The notes: a model not told the origin generated them from the sequence alone. A DNA stretch of 64,000 nucleotides from Litorimonas sp039975855 (GCA_039975855.1 JBDWGH010000004.1:372001-436000); one strand, 5' to 3'. Counted from the first letter of the stretch, positions 45,101 to 53,301 are shown. Numbers and translations are program-made.

Positions 45101-47718
45101 CCATCCGCTCCAATGACACCGAGTGAATCACTCGTTCCGTAGACAACAAAGGCGCCGTTGAGACCAGTATCACCAAAGACTATATCGCCTAGGCCATCGC
45201 CGTTAATATCCCCCGGAGCGGCAATCGGAAAACCGAATGAACCGCCTGACAGTCCGCCGTTAGTGAAAACAAGTCCGTCCTCGGACGCTAAATCACTTAG
45301 ATTCAAAACTTGGCGTCCGGCGAGATCAACTTCGCCAAAATCAAGCTCACCGCCGAAAATGACATAGGCGGCGCCAGAGCCTACGCCGTTTATATCGGAA
45401 CCCGACGCGCCCAGGAGCAAATCATCGACACCATCACCGTTGAAATCGCCAACTGCCTCAACGGTTTGTAGAAAATCTTGGCTATTCTCCCCAAAAACAA
45501 TAAAGCCGTCTTCGGCTTGCAAGCTCGCGATATCAATCACGACTTGACCATCAACAACGTCGCCAAAGCCAGTTTCACTACCAAAAATTATGGCCGCTTG
45601 TCCGGCATCTTCACCATTTGTATCGTCGCCAAAAGAGGTAACGACAAAATCATCGATGCCATCATTATTTATGTCCCCAGCATTCGAGACTCGAGGATTG
45701 ATAAGAACCCCCTCGGAATCGAAAACGACTAACCCGGACTCCGCGGCAACCTCAGCAGCAACTATTGTTGGTGCATCGTTTTCAGCAAAATATCCTGACG
45801 GGTTAAAGCCGTACAAACTATCGAGAACACCCGCATCCGAGACATTACCTGCGGCATCTGTTGCAGTTGCTGACAAAAGGTCGCCGCTAACACTAGTAAG
45901 CGCCGTCGCGAATAAGAATGAACCATCCGACTGCGCGATGGTTGTACCAAGCGAGATGGAACCATCAAAAATCTCAACCGTTGAACCCGCTTCCGCCGTC
46001 CCTGTTATTGCGGGCAAGAATTGGAAAGCGCCACCACTACCATCATTATTTGGAACAAATTGATTAATTAAGCCGACCGACAATATAACAGGGGCATCCG
46101 GTGCGGTGTCATCGACATCGGTCACTGTGACAGAGACATCTTGAGCAGATGAAAGTTCGCCGTCACTCGCAGTGACCGTCACATCATAAACATTATCGCC
46201 ATCAGCATCAGCCGGAGCTTCAAAATCAGGCGCATCGATAAAGGTGACAACACCTGTCGCGGCATCAATCGCAAAGAGAGCGGCATCCGCACCGGTTAAG
46301 GTGTAGACCAAAGTATCACCGTCAACATCACTTGCCGTCGCCGTGAAGGCCGCCGCCTGGTTCTCCGCAGCGGTAAAACTTGGACCAGAGGTCACAACTG
46401 GCGCTTCGTTGACGTCGGTCACTGTGACAGAGACATCCTGCGACGCAGAAAGTTCGCCGTCACTCGCAGTGACCGTCACATCATAAACATTATCGCCATC
46501 AGCATCAGCCGGAACTTCAAAATCAGGCGCATCGATAAAGGTGACAACACCTGTCGCGGCATCAATCGCAAAGAGGGCCGCATCCGCACCGGTTAAGGTA
46601 TAGACCAAAGTATCACCGTCAACATCACTTGCCGTTGCCGTGAAGGCCGCCGCCTGGTTCTCTGCAGCTGATACTGAAGATCCACTTGTGATAACCGGAG
46701 CTTCATTCACATCCGTCACTGTGATCACTAAGTCTTGCGATGTAGACAAATCACCGTCACTCACAGTAACCGTTACTTCGTAAACGTTGTCACCATTTGC
46801 ATCACCCGGAGTTTCGAAATCAGGGGCATCGACGAACGTCACTGCACCCGTTGCCGCGTCAACAGCAAAGAGTGCCGCATCCTCTCCTGACAAAACAAAA
46901 GTCAGCGAATCTCCATCCACATCGGACGCATCAACAGTCGCAACAGCAGTCTGATTTTCCGCCACAGACACGGGATCAACGGCCGTAATTGCCGGCGCTT
47001 CATTTACATCTGTGACAGTTATATTGACAGTTTGAGAAACCGACTCTGCTCCATCACTGACGGCGACGGTAACAGTATAAACATTATCAGAATTCCCATC
47101 TGCGGGAGCTTCAAAATCGGGAGCATCATTAAATGTAATCACCCCGGTTGAGGGGTTAATAGAGAACAAGCCGGAGTCCGCACCTGAAAGTGAATAGGTG
47201 AGAACATCCCCGTTCTGATCCGAAGCAGAGGCTGTGAACGCAGATGTTTGATTTTCGGATACCGTAACTGTCGCAGGAATAGACAAAACAGGAGCATCAT
47301 TGCCTTCTCCCGAAGACGAGACCGCAACCCCGCCCCCCGTCAACGCCGCAGCCCCAAGGAGAAGATTTGTCGTCGTCAACACTCCCGACCCAAAACTTAG
47401 TCCAGCCAATTGCGCCGCTGACTCAGCAATAAATATCTCACCACCAATCATCGAAATATCTTTTGCTGCGATGGTGACTGTTTCCCCTGTCGAGAGGACA
47501 ATTTCCACAGAGCCGTCAGTCAGTGTTTTCGCGCTTTGAAAGTCCTTTAGCTCGCTCGCTAATTTGAACCCGTCGGGAGGAGTTTCCACCATTGCTTCTG
47601 CCGCCGATACGGTGCGAGCGACACCCAACATCGCCAAAGCTGTCAAACTAACGCCGCTTAATCGGGCCTTATACCCATTTAATGCAGCGCGTTTATCGGT
47701 GAAAAAGCTACGAGTCAT
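39166..47718 (-). CDS. Giant cadherin-repeat/FG-GAP adhesin, type I secretion cargo
   Basis: A 2850-aa surface protein. Residues 21-39 form a hydrophobic signal-like segment (SGVSLTALAMLGVARTVSA), then a short domain (TLTDGSVEIVLSTGETVTI) and a GGGVAVSSSG linker. Cadherin-like domains 1-4 (about 145-545, pattern ENQ...DVDGD...DADGDNVY) are followed by one Ig-like domain (ITGTAEAGSTVEIFDG). Seven or eight FG-GAP/integrin-alpha repeats (GDINGDGLGDIVFG type) span about 660-1180. Fifteen or so further cadherin-like domains follow, the last ten as five alternating A/B pairs. The acidic tail carries a duplicated SDLIDGLTNFIGE. Many Asp-rich loops suggest calcium-dependent rigidity. Adjacent tolC-ABC-hlyD genes point to type I export; the N-terminal signal is odd for that route. 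Role in attachment or biofilm is inferred. Confidence 0.88.
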   Translation of the reverse strand: MTRSFFTDKRAALNGYKARLSGVSLTALAMLGVARTVSAAEAMVETPPDGFKLASELKDFQSAKTLTDGSVEIVLSTGETVTIAAKDISMIGGEIFIAESAAQLAGLSFGSGVLTTTNLLLGAAALTGGGVAVSSSGEGNDAPVLSIPATVTVSENQTSAFTASASDQNGDVLTYSLSGADSGLFSINPSTGVITFNDAPDFEAPADGNSDNVYTVTVAVSDGAESVSQTVNITVTDVNEAPAITAVDPVSVAENQTAVATVDASDVDGDSLTFVLSGEDAALFAVDAATGAVTFVDAPDFETPGDANGDNVYEVTVTVSDGDLSTSQDLVITVTDVNEAPVITSGSSVSAAENQAAAFTATASDVDGDTLVYTLTGADAALFAIDAATGVVTFIDAPDFEVPADADGDNVYDVTVTASDGELSASQDVSVTVTDVNEAPVVTSGPSFTAAENQAAAFTATASDVDGDTLVYTLTGADAALFAIDAATGVVTFIDAPDFEAPADADGDNVYDVTVTASDGELSSAQDVSVTVTDVDDTAPDAPVILSVGLINQFVPNNDGSGGAFQFLPAITGTAEAGSTVEIFDGSISLGTTIAQSDGSFLFATALTSVSGDLLSATATDAAGNVSDAGVLDSLYGFNPSGYFAENDAPTIVAAEVAAESGLVVFDSEGVLINPRVSNAGDINNDGIDDFVVTSFGDDTNGEDAGQAAIIFGSETGFGDVVDGQVVIDIASLQAEDGFIVFGENSQDFLQTVEAVGDFNGDGVDDLLLGASGSDINGVGSGAAYVIFGGELDFGEVDLAGRQVLNLSDLASEDGLVFTNGGLSGGSFGFPIAAPGDINGDGLGDIVFGDTGLNGAFVVYGTSDSLGVIGADGREIVNVASLTEEQGFQVTADPLTSDFVGFDVSSAGDINGDGLADFALSAPVFENDFGQSVQGAGFIVFGSETTPGEADGSNVSTLDLSTLSAADGLRIIGTDPIVFSDGGRVAPIGDFNGDGFDDLLIQSSNFFTADSDVTYIVFGGEDGFGEDDGAGGLVLDVSSLTAETGITIVESSGGRNRLSFDGAGDFNNDGFDDVVFGGGSTSDGDGNSGSAFVLYGGSNVGLDIDNNQRFIDLTDLSVLEGFEITGQVDADSVGRIVSFAGDVNNDGIPDIILSTAGLVPGAPAATVIFGGFSPAGEDSETLALVQENTIAAFVATSLGEGTVFTLGGEDAALFEINQETGLVSFIDAPDFEAIFNEDRFAEILNDLDDPEDLEDFGFDLEILAVNGDLSAVQDVAITVTDVNEFAPEFITSDTLISSSGSYVLRATDADGTPVTLFQLSNGGFGFDDALSYEISGGVDADLFNLEVSGGDSGFAAVLSFLTTPAVDMPTDADGDGIYNVEVSVSDGEFVTTQTLNLSLVEGGAQPVFSGPVDFTIDELSGTLVGALTAVDPDGAEVGYFLSQIGANDSALFSIDFFTGELSFNETPSFALPMDTDFDNVYEVTVVAVDGSDATFQTVSVTVNDINFAPTLVTGFQTEFAENGIISFGRFSSIGNFFAQDLDFDDITGSITGGADADLFVFRENTFDFNNLQGFDFVSLQAFDFENPIDANGDNVYEIEVTFSDGVNETVELIEFTILDVFESPNAPVFTTPSTVQVNEGERFVISVNADDADGEMPTYSITGGENFFDFLINPTTGDISFGGRPRFNQPEDFFDNFYSIEVTADDGSNNLTTQILEIEVVDVDVAPTLNIPGNFSFNEGVNPFFGNITAFDNFENQALTLTLQGEDAAAFVLTNLFEDFGFASAGFEFAETPDFEIPADANGDNIYVVEVVVSDGVNAVIETITTTILDVFESANAPVFTSPSTIIANEGSPGTPILTITATDADGEAPTFSITGGPDGFRFDINSETGELSIGRQIIFDQFDPNDNFYTVEVTADDGSSNTTTQTITIEIQDTDVAPEFDFVPAQILVDENNEFSRVFRGRDAFDEQEVTLTIGGVDGALFQFSDLFSGIGFASGDLELVAPLDFENPLDADANNIYELEIILSDGVNIVTEMISVTVIDLDESPNAPIFTTPDMITVDEGQVSPFTVAADDADGDTVTFTVTGGADQNRLRVDDDGLLTFGNVGFDGPNFNDPRDANGDNVYEVEITASDGANNTVQLLLVTVQDANVAPIFSSRGTEATVDENISTDDIIFFVDAFDNFEPEDMVTLRLSGIDASAFTLVSQSFGNFADGQVSFIASPDFELPSDSNADNVYEFEIVASDGVNFTTETFMVTVEDIFESPNAPVFTTPDTVTVLERETAVLTVSATDADGDILTYSLTGGENRTDFRIDSLTGDLEFRQPANFEENGPISDNIYVVEVTADDSSGNQTVQTITVNLEDINFAPNFAIINNAGSFDLTVDENSSFSAILQGRDNFDRDNLTIIISGDDASLFSLDANPSNAGVIFADLILNTVLDFENPMDADGDNVYVLDVIVSDGVNDTVQQITITAQDVFESANAPVFVSPDTVSVDQGEGSVLFVSATDADGESPTYSLTGGADRFEFQINFTTGELTVPTFFGPLPPSFSGDNFYEVEVSADDGSGNVTSQLITVEIVDVDVPPTLNISGSNEVDVMENSQFSLYLFAEDLFEGQLVSITLGGADADAFVFNEEFFGITEGTLELASLLDFENPTDSDGDNVYVVDVIASDGVNETIETITVTVIDDSDETVKTGTSETAQDPAEVSISDLIDGLTNFIGEVGPLAILPPTLEVDDEETVKTVSDETAQNPAEMSVSDLIDGLTNFIGEADPKDNVLASFEVDTDDSINLNEASPDGLSISDLENSNLMPRLSINPDDGDDTISTQADAVALEMQFAADLLMLQESAAEVDG
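39419..39662 (-). repeat. Duplicated C-terminal segment of the adhesin
   Basis: Two copies (about 39419-39516 and 39567-39662) encode ETVKT...AQDPAEVSISDLIDGL and ETVKT...AQNPAEMSVSDLIDGL, both continuing with TNFIGE. The copies are about 148 bp apart and sit just before the presumed C-terminal export signal. Confidence 0.8.
39660..42870 (-). repeat. Five ~640-bp two-domain superrepeats in the adhesin
   Basis: Domain A starts with ESPNAPVFTTP-type and domain B with DVDVAPTLNI-type sequence. A-type junctions lie near 42850, 42216, 41580, 40930 and 40290, a period of 634-650 bp (about 213 aa). The copies have diverged, so the doubling is older than the duplications near 46 kb. Confidence 0.75.
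46121..46714 (-). repeat. Two nearly identical 297-bp cadherin-repeat units
   Basis: The block starting at 46121 recurs at 46418 (period 297 bp, 99 aa) with only a few base differences over most of its length. This suggests a recent tandem duplication or gene conversion within the adhesin gene, and a place where repeat number may change. Confidence 0.85.
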
Positions 47719-47778
47719 GGATCCCCCAAAATGAGCATAAATATCTCAGAAAATGATACGCGTAGAAATTGTTATACA

Positions 47779-47798
47779 TTGTTACCACACGGTAACAA
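47779..47798. promoter_or_regulatory. Palindrome TTGTTACC-ACAC-GGTAACAA before the adhesin gene
   Basis: Perfect 8-bp arms around 4 bp, 61-80 bp upstream of the adhesin start codon (minus strand). Could be an operator; the T/A-rich flanks make an RNA hairpin role less likely. The regulator is unknown. Confidence 0.55.
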
Positions 47799-47933
47799 GC
47801 GTCCATTCGAGAAAAGGGATGGACATTCCGGCACGCTGTTAACGACACCTCATGTCATCACCGAATTGCTCGAAAAATTAGTACTCGCGATTATTGCTTC
47901 AAATGAAAGTATTCGCAGCAAAACCCACTAAAT

Positions 47934-48539
47934 CTAAGCTGAAATGCCGTCACGTAATTGCAACGCAAAATGGTTAGCGATATCTTCGCCGCTTAACCGC
48001 CCTTCGCCGTCAAACCAAGCATTTAACCAGTTCAATGCTCCCATAAAAAAGAAGACATGAAGACGGGAATCACCGCCGCGAATTGATCCATCCTTCTGTC
48101 CTCGTTCGACAATGTGGATGACGCGTTTTTCAATTGCATTGCGCCGGCCAAGAATTTCGGTTTTCCATTCACCGCTGAGGCTGTCGACATCCGTTAAAAG
48201 TGAGACGCCCGACTGGGTCAATAAATCGACGAATTTACGGAAGATGAACTCAAGATAGTCAAGACCATTTTGACTCTGAGAAGGTGGAGACTTTAGGATT
48301 TCGTCCATTGAGTCATACGCCATGAGATGCGATTCAAACAAAATCTCTTCTTTGTTACGGACATAGTAATACAATGCCGCCTTGGTCAGACCCAAGGCCT
48401 TCCCGATATCTGTCATGGACGTGTTGTGATAGCCGCGCCGCCGGAATGCACTCGCCGCGCTTAAAATAACAGCTCTCTTCTTAGCAGCAAACTGGATTTC
48501 TCGATCAAACGGAGCCTTCATGGAAGCGGCGGAAACCAT
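47934..48539 (-). CDS. TetR-family regulator of the leucine-catabolism genes
   Basis: A 201-aa TetR repressor. Helix-turn-helix at about 25-65: SAFRRRGYHNTSMTDIGKAL, then LTKAALYYYVRNKEEILFE. The C-terminal ligand domain would bind an acyl-CoA or related intermediate. Divergent from the methylcrotonyl-CoA carboxylase operon with 75 bp between start codons, the usual layout for local control. A second Met lies six codons in; I kept the first because neither has a clear ribosome site. Confidence 0.88.
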   Translation of the reverse strand: MVSAASMKAPFDREIQFAAKKRAVILSAASAFRRRGYHNTSMTDIGKALGLTKAALYYYVRNKEEILFESHLMAYDSMDEILKSPPSQSQNGLDYLEFIFRKFVDLLTQSGVSLLTDVDSLSGEWKTEILGRRNAIEKRVIHIVERGQKDGSIRGGDSRLHVFFFMGALNWLNAWFDGEGRLSGEDIANHFALQLRDGISA

Positions 48540-48571
48540 ATTTTTAGTCCAATCAGAAAAATTTGACTTTA

Positions 48572-48590
48572 GAGTAGAATTTTCTTACTC
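48572..48590. promoter_or_regulatory. Inverted repeat GAGTA-N9-TACTC, candidate TetR operator
   Basis: The only clear inverted repeat in the 75-bp divergent gap, 25-43 bp before the carboxylase start codon and 33-51 bp before the regulator's. Arms are only 5 bp, so support is modest. Confidence 0.35.
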
Positions 48591-48614
48591 AAAGAAAAAC
48601 TTTAGAAAGTCAAG

Positions 48615-50198
48615 ATGATCAAGACCTCCGTAAATACGAACTCGGCTGAATTCCAAGCGAATGCTGCGCACATGCAGGCGCTGGTCGAAGATCTACGCGC
48701 CAAGGTTCAAAAGATTTCTCTTGGGGGGTCGGAGCGGGCACGCGAGAAGCACCTATCGCGAGGGAAACTCCTCCCACGGGAACGCGTTGAACGACTGTTG
48801 GATCCCGGGACGCCGTTTTTGGAGCTCTCCCAATTTGCGGCTTATAAAGTTTACGAAGAAGACGTCCCTGCGGCTGGAATGATCACAGGCATTGGGCGCG
48901 TCGCCGGACGGGACGTCATGATCATCTGCAATGACGCAACAGTTAAGGGCGGGACCTATTTCCCGCTTGCCTGTAAGAAACAAGGTCGCGCTCAGGAAAT
49001 TGCTGAGAAGAACCACCTACCTTGTATCTACTTGGTTGATAGCGGGGGTGCGAACTTGCCTCGCCAGGCCGAAGTTTTCCCGGATAAAGATCATTTTGGC
49101 CGCGCCTTTTATAACCAAGCCAATATGAGTGCGAAGGGTATCGCCCAAATCGCGGTCGTAATGGGATCTTGTACAGCGGGCGGAGCCTATGTTCCTGCCA
49201 TGGCTGATGAAAGTATTATAGTTCAAGATCAGGCCACAATTTTTCTTGCCGGACCGCCTCTCGTGAAAGCCGCCACGGGCGAAGATATTGACGCGGAAAG
49301 CCTTGGCGGAGGCCTTTTGCATGCCCAAACCTCGGGCGTTGTCGATCACCTCGCACAAGACGATGCCCATGCCTTACATATCGCGAGAGAGGCCATCTCA
49401 AGTCTCGACGTTCCGATTCCGGCCTACTCCCCTGAACCCGTCTTGCCTCCAGCTTATGACGAGGAAGAGCTCAACGGCATTATCTCAAAGGACGTCCGCA
49501 AGCCTTATGATTGCCGCGAAATTATCGCCCGCATTGTCGATGGCTCAAAGTTTGACGAGTTCAAGAAACTCTATGGCGAAACCCTTGTCTGCGGATTCGC
49601 CAAAATCGAAGGATATAAAGTTGGCATTATCGCAAACAACGGAGTTCTCTTTTCCGATTCGTCACTAAAAGGCGCACATTTTGTTGAGCTTTGTAGCCAA
49701 CGACATATCCCCCTCGTCTTCCTGCAAAATATAACAGGGTTCATGGTTGGGTCCGAAGCCGAAGCGGGCGGAATTGCCAAACACGGCGCCAAAATGGTCC
49801 ATGCTGTCGCCTGCACGAAAGTTCCAAAATTCACGGTCCTTGTTGGCGGATCTTACGGCGCAGGCAATTACGGAATGTGCGGCCGCGCCTATGACCCCAA
49901 TCTTATGTTTATGTGGCCCAATGCGAGAATATCCGTAATGGGTGGAGAACAAGCAGCGAGCGTTTTGGCGACGGTGACCCGGGGAAGCGATGGTTGGTCA
50001 GAAGAAGAGCTTGAAGATTTCAAGAAACCAATCCGAGAAAAATATGAACGTGAGGGTCATCCCTATTATGCCAGCGCACGGCTCTGGGACGACGGGATCA
50101 TTGCGCCAACCGACACACGCCGGGTTCTAGGGTTGGGTTTAGCCATGGCAGCGAACGCGCCCCGACGGGAGACCCGCTTCGGCGTGTTCAGAATGTAA
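48615..50198 (+). CDS. liuB: Methylcrotonyl-CoA carboxylase, carboxyltransferase (beta) subunit
   Basis: A 527-aa biotin-dependent carboxyltransferase. With the alpha subunit it converts 3-methylcrotonyl-CoA to 3-methylglutaconyl-CoA in leucine breakdown. Crotonase-fold signatures include GGTYFPLACKKQGRAQEIA, YLVDSGGANLPRQAEVFPD, MGSCTAGGAYVPAM and GGSYGAGNYGMCGRAYDP, which match the MCC-beta rather than propionyl-CoA type. Geranyl-CoA carboxylase is the close alternative, but the isovaleryl-CoA dehydrogenase in the same operon favours leucine. Its stop shares one base with the alpha-subunit start (TAATG). Confidence 0.9.
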   Translation: MIKTSVNTNSAEFQANAAHMQALVEDLRAKVQKISLGGSERAREKHLSRGKLLPRERVERLLDPGTPFLELSQFAAYKVYEEDVPAAGMITGIGRVAGRDVMIICNDATVKGGTYFPLACKKQGRAQEIAEKNHLPCIYLVDSGGANLPRQAEVFPDKDHFGRAFYNQANMSAKGIAQIAVVMGSCTAGGAYVPAMADESIIVQDQATIFLAGPPLVKAATGEDIDAESLGGGLLHAQTSGVVDHLAQDDAHALHIAREAISSLDVPIPAYSPEPVLPPAYDEEELNGIISKDVRKPYDCREIIARIVDGSKFDEFKKLYGETLVCGFAKIEGYKVGIIANNGVLFSDSSLKGAHFVELCSQRHIPLVFLQNITGFMVGSEAEAGGIAKHGAKMVHAVACTKVPKFTVLVGGSYGAGNYGMCGRAYDPNLMFMWPNARISVMGGEQAASVLATVTRGSDGWSEEELEDFKKPIREKYEREGHPYYASARLWDDGIIAPTDTRRVLGLGLAMAANAPRRETRFGVFRM

Positions 50199-52060
50199 TG
50201 CAGACCATCACTAAAATATTGATCGCCAATCGTGGCGAGATTGCTTGCCGTGTTATTCGGACCGCTCGCAAAATGGGTATCCAAACCGTGGCCGTTTATT
50301 CGGACGCTGACCGCGATGCTCTACATATTCGTCAAGCCGATGAGGCTGTACATATTGGTCCCTCACCCGCCGCCGAGAGTTACCTCCTAATCGACAAAAT
50401 CATTGCTGCCTGCATCGAGACTGGTGCGGACGCCGTTCATCCTGGCTACGGCTTTCTCTCCGAAAACCCGTCATTCGTCAGAGCCTGTCAAAAGGCCGGC
50501 ATCACTTTTATTGGCCCTCTTCCGGAAAGTATGGAAGCTATGGGACTTAAAGATGCCGCGAAAAAGCTCATGGCCGCGGCCAATGTTCCAATAACGCCCG
50601 GCTATCACGACGACAATCAAAACCCAGAGGTCCTTGCCGCCGAGTCTAAGAAAATTGGCTACCCTGTCCTTATTAAGGCCGTCGCTGGCGGCGGCGGTAA
50701 AGGCATGCGGAAGGTCGACGACCCCGGCGAGTTCGAAGCCGCATTGGCGTCTTGCCAACGGGAGGCCAAGTCCAGCTTTGGAGATGACCGCGTCTTAATC
50801 GAGAAATACATTACCTCGCCTCGCCATATCGAAGTCCAAGTCTTTGGCGACACGCATGGAAACGTCATCCATTTGTTTGAGCGGGATTGTTCTATCCAGC
50901 GTCGGCATCAAAAAGTTTTGGAAGAAGCCCCTGCACCCGGCATGACTTCTACCGTTCGCAAAGCCATGACAGATGCAGCAGTTCAGGCAGCCAAGGCCGT
51001 CAACTATATCGGTGCGGGCACGGTCGAATTTATTGTCGATGGTTCAGGTGAGTTAAAGACTGACGGTTTTTGGTTCATGGAAATGAATACCCGTCTGCAA
51101 GTCGAGCATCCTGTAACGGAGATGATCACGGGTCTAGACCTTGTTGAATGGCAAATCCGTGTTGCTCGAGGCGAAGCCCTTCCGCCCCAAGAGTCAATCA
51201 AAATTTCCGGCCACTCCATCGAAGCACGGCTCTATGCTGAAGACCCCGCCAATGATTTTCTACCCAGCGTCGGTCCACTCAAGATCCTAAATCTCCCAAG
51301 TGAGCACCGCGTAGACACCGGTGTCGAACAAGGCGGCGAAGTTTCAATCTATTATGACCCGATGATCTCAAAAATTATCACCCACGCCGATACACGCTCA
51401 GACGCTTTGTTGGAGTTAGATAGACTTTGTAGAAACACGCATGTCTATCCGATCAAGACGAACGCCCGTTTTCTGGCGTCCTGTCTCTCACATCCACAAT
51501 TCATTGCGGGCGATGTTTCGACCAATTTCATCGCCGCGAATGAAAGCGTTCTGTTTGGCCAAGATACCATTGAGAGTGATATCGATAGTATTGCGTCCGC
51601 CCTTTTACCTGAACAAAACAAAACAGGATTCGCCAGGTCAAACGGTTGGCGCCTCAATCAACCAGCCCGCAGCTTCTTTATGAAAAGCCAGGACGGTGAG
51701 GATTTGCGGCTCCCCCTGAACCCACAAAATGCCAGCCAGAATACCGCGCATTATAAACGCCCCAAAGGTGACGTCGTATTCGTAGACGGCAAAAGTTATT
51801 TGATTGAAGCGGTTACCCTATCTGACACATTGGCGGCAGGCGGCAATGTCCTCGTCGCACCAATGCCTGGGAAAATTATTTCGGTCATCGGCAAACCCGG
51901 GGACCTCGTCAATCAAGGCGATCCATTGATCGTCATGGAAGCCATGAAAATGGAAATGACTCTCGAAGCCCCACGCGGCGGAATTATTGAAACCGTAGAC
52001 GCCTCTCTAAATTCGCTTGTCGCCGGCGGCGATATATTACTTGTTCTGAAAGAAGATTAA
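50198..52060 (+). CDS. liuD: Methylcrotonyl-CoA carboxylase, biotin carboxylase/biotin carrier (alpha) subunit
   Basis: A 620-aa protein: biotin carboxylase (about 5-450; ATP-grasp AVAGGGGKGMRKV, RDCSIQRRHQKVLEEAPAP, FMEMNTRLQVEHPVTEMITG), a middle BT region, and the C-terminal biotin carrier domain with the biotinylated Lys584 in VMEAMKMEM. It carboxylates biotin and hands the group to the beta subunit. Translationally coupled to liuB and followed after 2 nt by the acyl-CoA dehydrogenase gene. Confidence 0.92.
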   Translation: MQTITKILIANRGEIACRVIRTARKMGIQTVAVYSDADRDALHIRQADEAVHIGPSPAAESYLLIDKIIAACIETGADAVHPGYGFLSENPSFVRACQKAGITFIGPLPESMEAMGLKDAAKKLMAAANVPITPGYHDDNQNPEVLAAESKKIGYPVLIKAVAGGGGKGMRKVDDPGEFEAALASCQREAKSSFGDDRVLIEKYITSPRHIEVQVFGDTHGNVIHLFERDCSIQRRHQKVLEEAPAPGMTSTVRKAMTDAAVQAAKAVNYIGAGTVEFIVDGSGELKTDGFWFMEMNTRLQVEHPVTEMITGLDLVEWQIRVARGEALPPQESIKISGHSIEARLYAEDPANDFLPSVGPLKILNLPSEHRVDTGVEQGGEVSIYYDPMISKIITHADTRSDALLELDRLCRNTHVYPIKTNARFLASCLSHPQFIAGDVSTNFIAANESVLFGQDTIESDIDSIASALLPEQNKTGFARSNGWRLNQPARSFFMKSQDGEDLRLPLNPQNASQNTAHYKRPKGDVVFVDGKSYLIEAVTLSDTLAAGGNVLVAPMPGKIISVIGKPGDLVNQGDPLIVMEAMKMEMTLEAPRGGIIETVDASLNSLVAGGDILLVLKED

Positions 52061-52062
52061 TT

Positions 52063-53232
52063 GTGACCACATCTTACCCGACATTGCAGTATGGCCTGTC
52101 CGACGAAATCATTATGATCAGGGATACAGTCCACAAATACGCGCAGGAGCAAATCCTGCCGATTGCGGCGGAAGTCGATACCTCAAATAAATTTCCGAGA
52201 GAGATTTGGCCGGATATGGGCGCATTAGGGCTTCATGGCGTTACGGTTTCTGAGGAATATGGCGGAATTGATATGGGCTATCTTGCTCACACGATTGCAG
52301 TCGAAGAAATTAGCCGCGCATCCGCTTCAGTTGGCCTGTCTTACGGAGCGCATTCCAATCTCTGTATCAATCAACTGCACCGCTGGGGCAACGCCGAACA
52401 AAAAGCTAAATATCTGCCTAAGCTAGTTTCTGGCGAGCACTTAGGCTCACTCGCGATGAGCGAACCGGGCGCTGGATCTGATGTCGTTTCAATGCGCTTG
52501 AAAGCAGAGACGGCACAGGGCGGTTACTTGCTCAACGGGAATAAGATGTGGATCACCAACGCACCGACTGCGAACACTCTAATGGTCTATGCAAAGACGG
52601 ATCCGAGTGGCGGATCAAAGGGCATATCTGCATTTATCATTACTCCAGAAATGGAAGGCTTCACGACGGCACAGAAACTCGACAAACTGGGTATGCGCGG
52701 CTCCGACACCTGCGAGTTAGTTTTTGAGAATTGCTTTGTGCCTGACGATAATCTTGTTGGTAAGGTCGGCCAAGGTGCTGAAATCCTGATGAGTGGATTG
52801 GACTACGAGCGTGTCGTTTTGTCCGGAATTTCCGTCGGCATCATGCAAGCCGTTATGGATATCGTTTTGCCATACGTTCACGAACGCAAACAATTTGGTA
52901 AGGCCATTGGTGAGTTCCAACTGATGCAAGGTAAGCTTGCCGATATGTATGTCACCCTCTCTACGGCACGCGCCTATACCTATGCTGTCGCGGCCGCCTG
53001 TGATCGCGGAGAGACAACGCGCAAAGACGCGGCTGGCTGCATTCTATATGCGGCTGAGAAGGCTACGCAGGTCGCTTTAGAAGGCATTCAAATCCTAGGC
53101 GGCAATGGATACATCAATGAATATCCAACCGGGCGCTTGCTTCGCGATGCCAAACTTATGGAAATTGGTGCAGGAACTAGCGAGATCCGTCGCTGGCTCA
53201 TCGGCCGCGAACTCTTTGGCGAGACGGCCTAA
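52063..53232 (+). CDS. liuA: Isovaleryl-CoA dehydrogenase
   Basis: A 389-aa FAD acyl-CoA dehydrogenase with a GTG start 2 nt after the liuD stop. The family blocks AMSEPGAGSDV and GGNGYINEYPTGRLLRDAKL are present. The catalytic base is at Glu249 (SGLDYERVVLSG), the helix-G position used by isovaleryl-CoA and long-chain enzymes, instead of the usual C-terminal site, where RDAKLMEIGAGTSEIRR has Gly. This supports isovaleryl-CoA as substrate, the step before methylcrotonyl-CoA carboxylase. The hydratase and lyase of the pathway (LiuC, LiuE) are not in the window. Confidence 0.92.
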   Translation: MTTSYPTLQYGLSDEIIMIRDTVHKYAQEQILPIAAEVDTSNKFPREIWPDMGALGLHGVTVSEEYGGIDMGYLAHTIAVEEISRASASVGLSYGAHSNLCINQLHRWGNAEQKAKYLPKLVSGEHLGSLAMSEPGAGSDVVSMRLKAETAQGGYLLNGNKMWITNAPTANTLMVYAKTDPSGGSKGISAFIITPEMEGFTTAQKLDKLGMRGSDTCELVFENCFVPDDNLVGKVGQGAEILMSGLDYERVVLSGISVGIMQAVMDIVLPYVHERKQFGKAIGEFQLMQGKLADMYVTLSTARAYTYAVAAACDRGETTRKDAAGCILYAAEKATQVALEGIQILGGNGYINEYPTGRLLRDAKLMEIGAGTSEIRRWLIGRELFGETA

Positions 53233-53301
53233 CTGAAGCCATACGAACAGGTTCACAACCCCCGTGAAACTTTAGTTTCATCCTGAGCGACTGCCAAAGT
53301 A

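Noticed and set aside
39166..47718. CRISPR-like or satellite array suggested by regular repeats
   Set aside because: The repeats are in-frame cadherin/FG-GAP coding units of a single continuous gene.
48615..53232. Terpenoid (geranyl-CoA/citronellyl-CoA) catabolism instead of leucine catabolism
   Set aside because: The dehydrogenase has its catalytic glutamate at the isovaleryl-CoA dehydrogenase position, and no other atu-type genes are nearby; it cannot be fully excluded from sequence alone.
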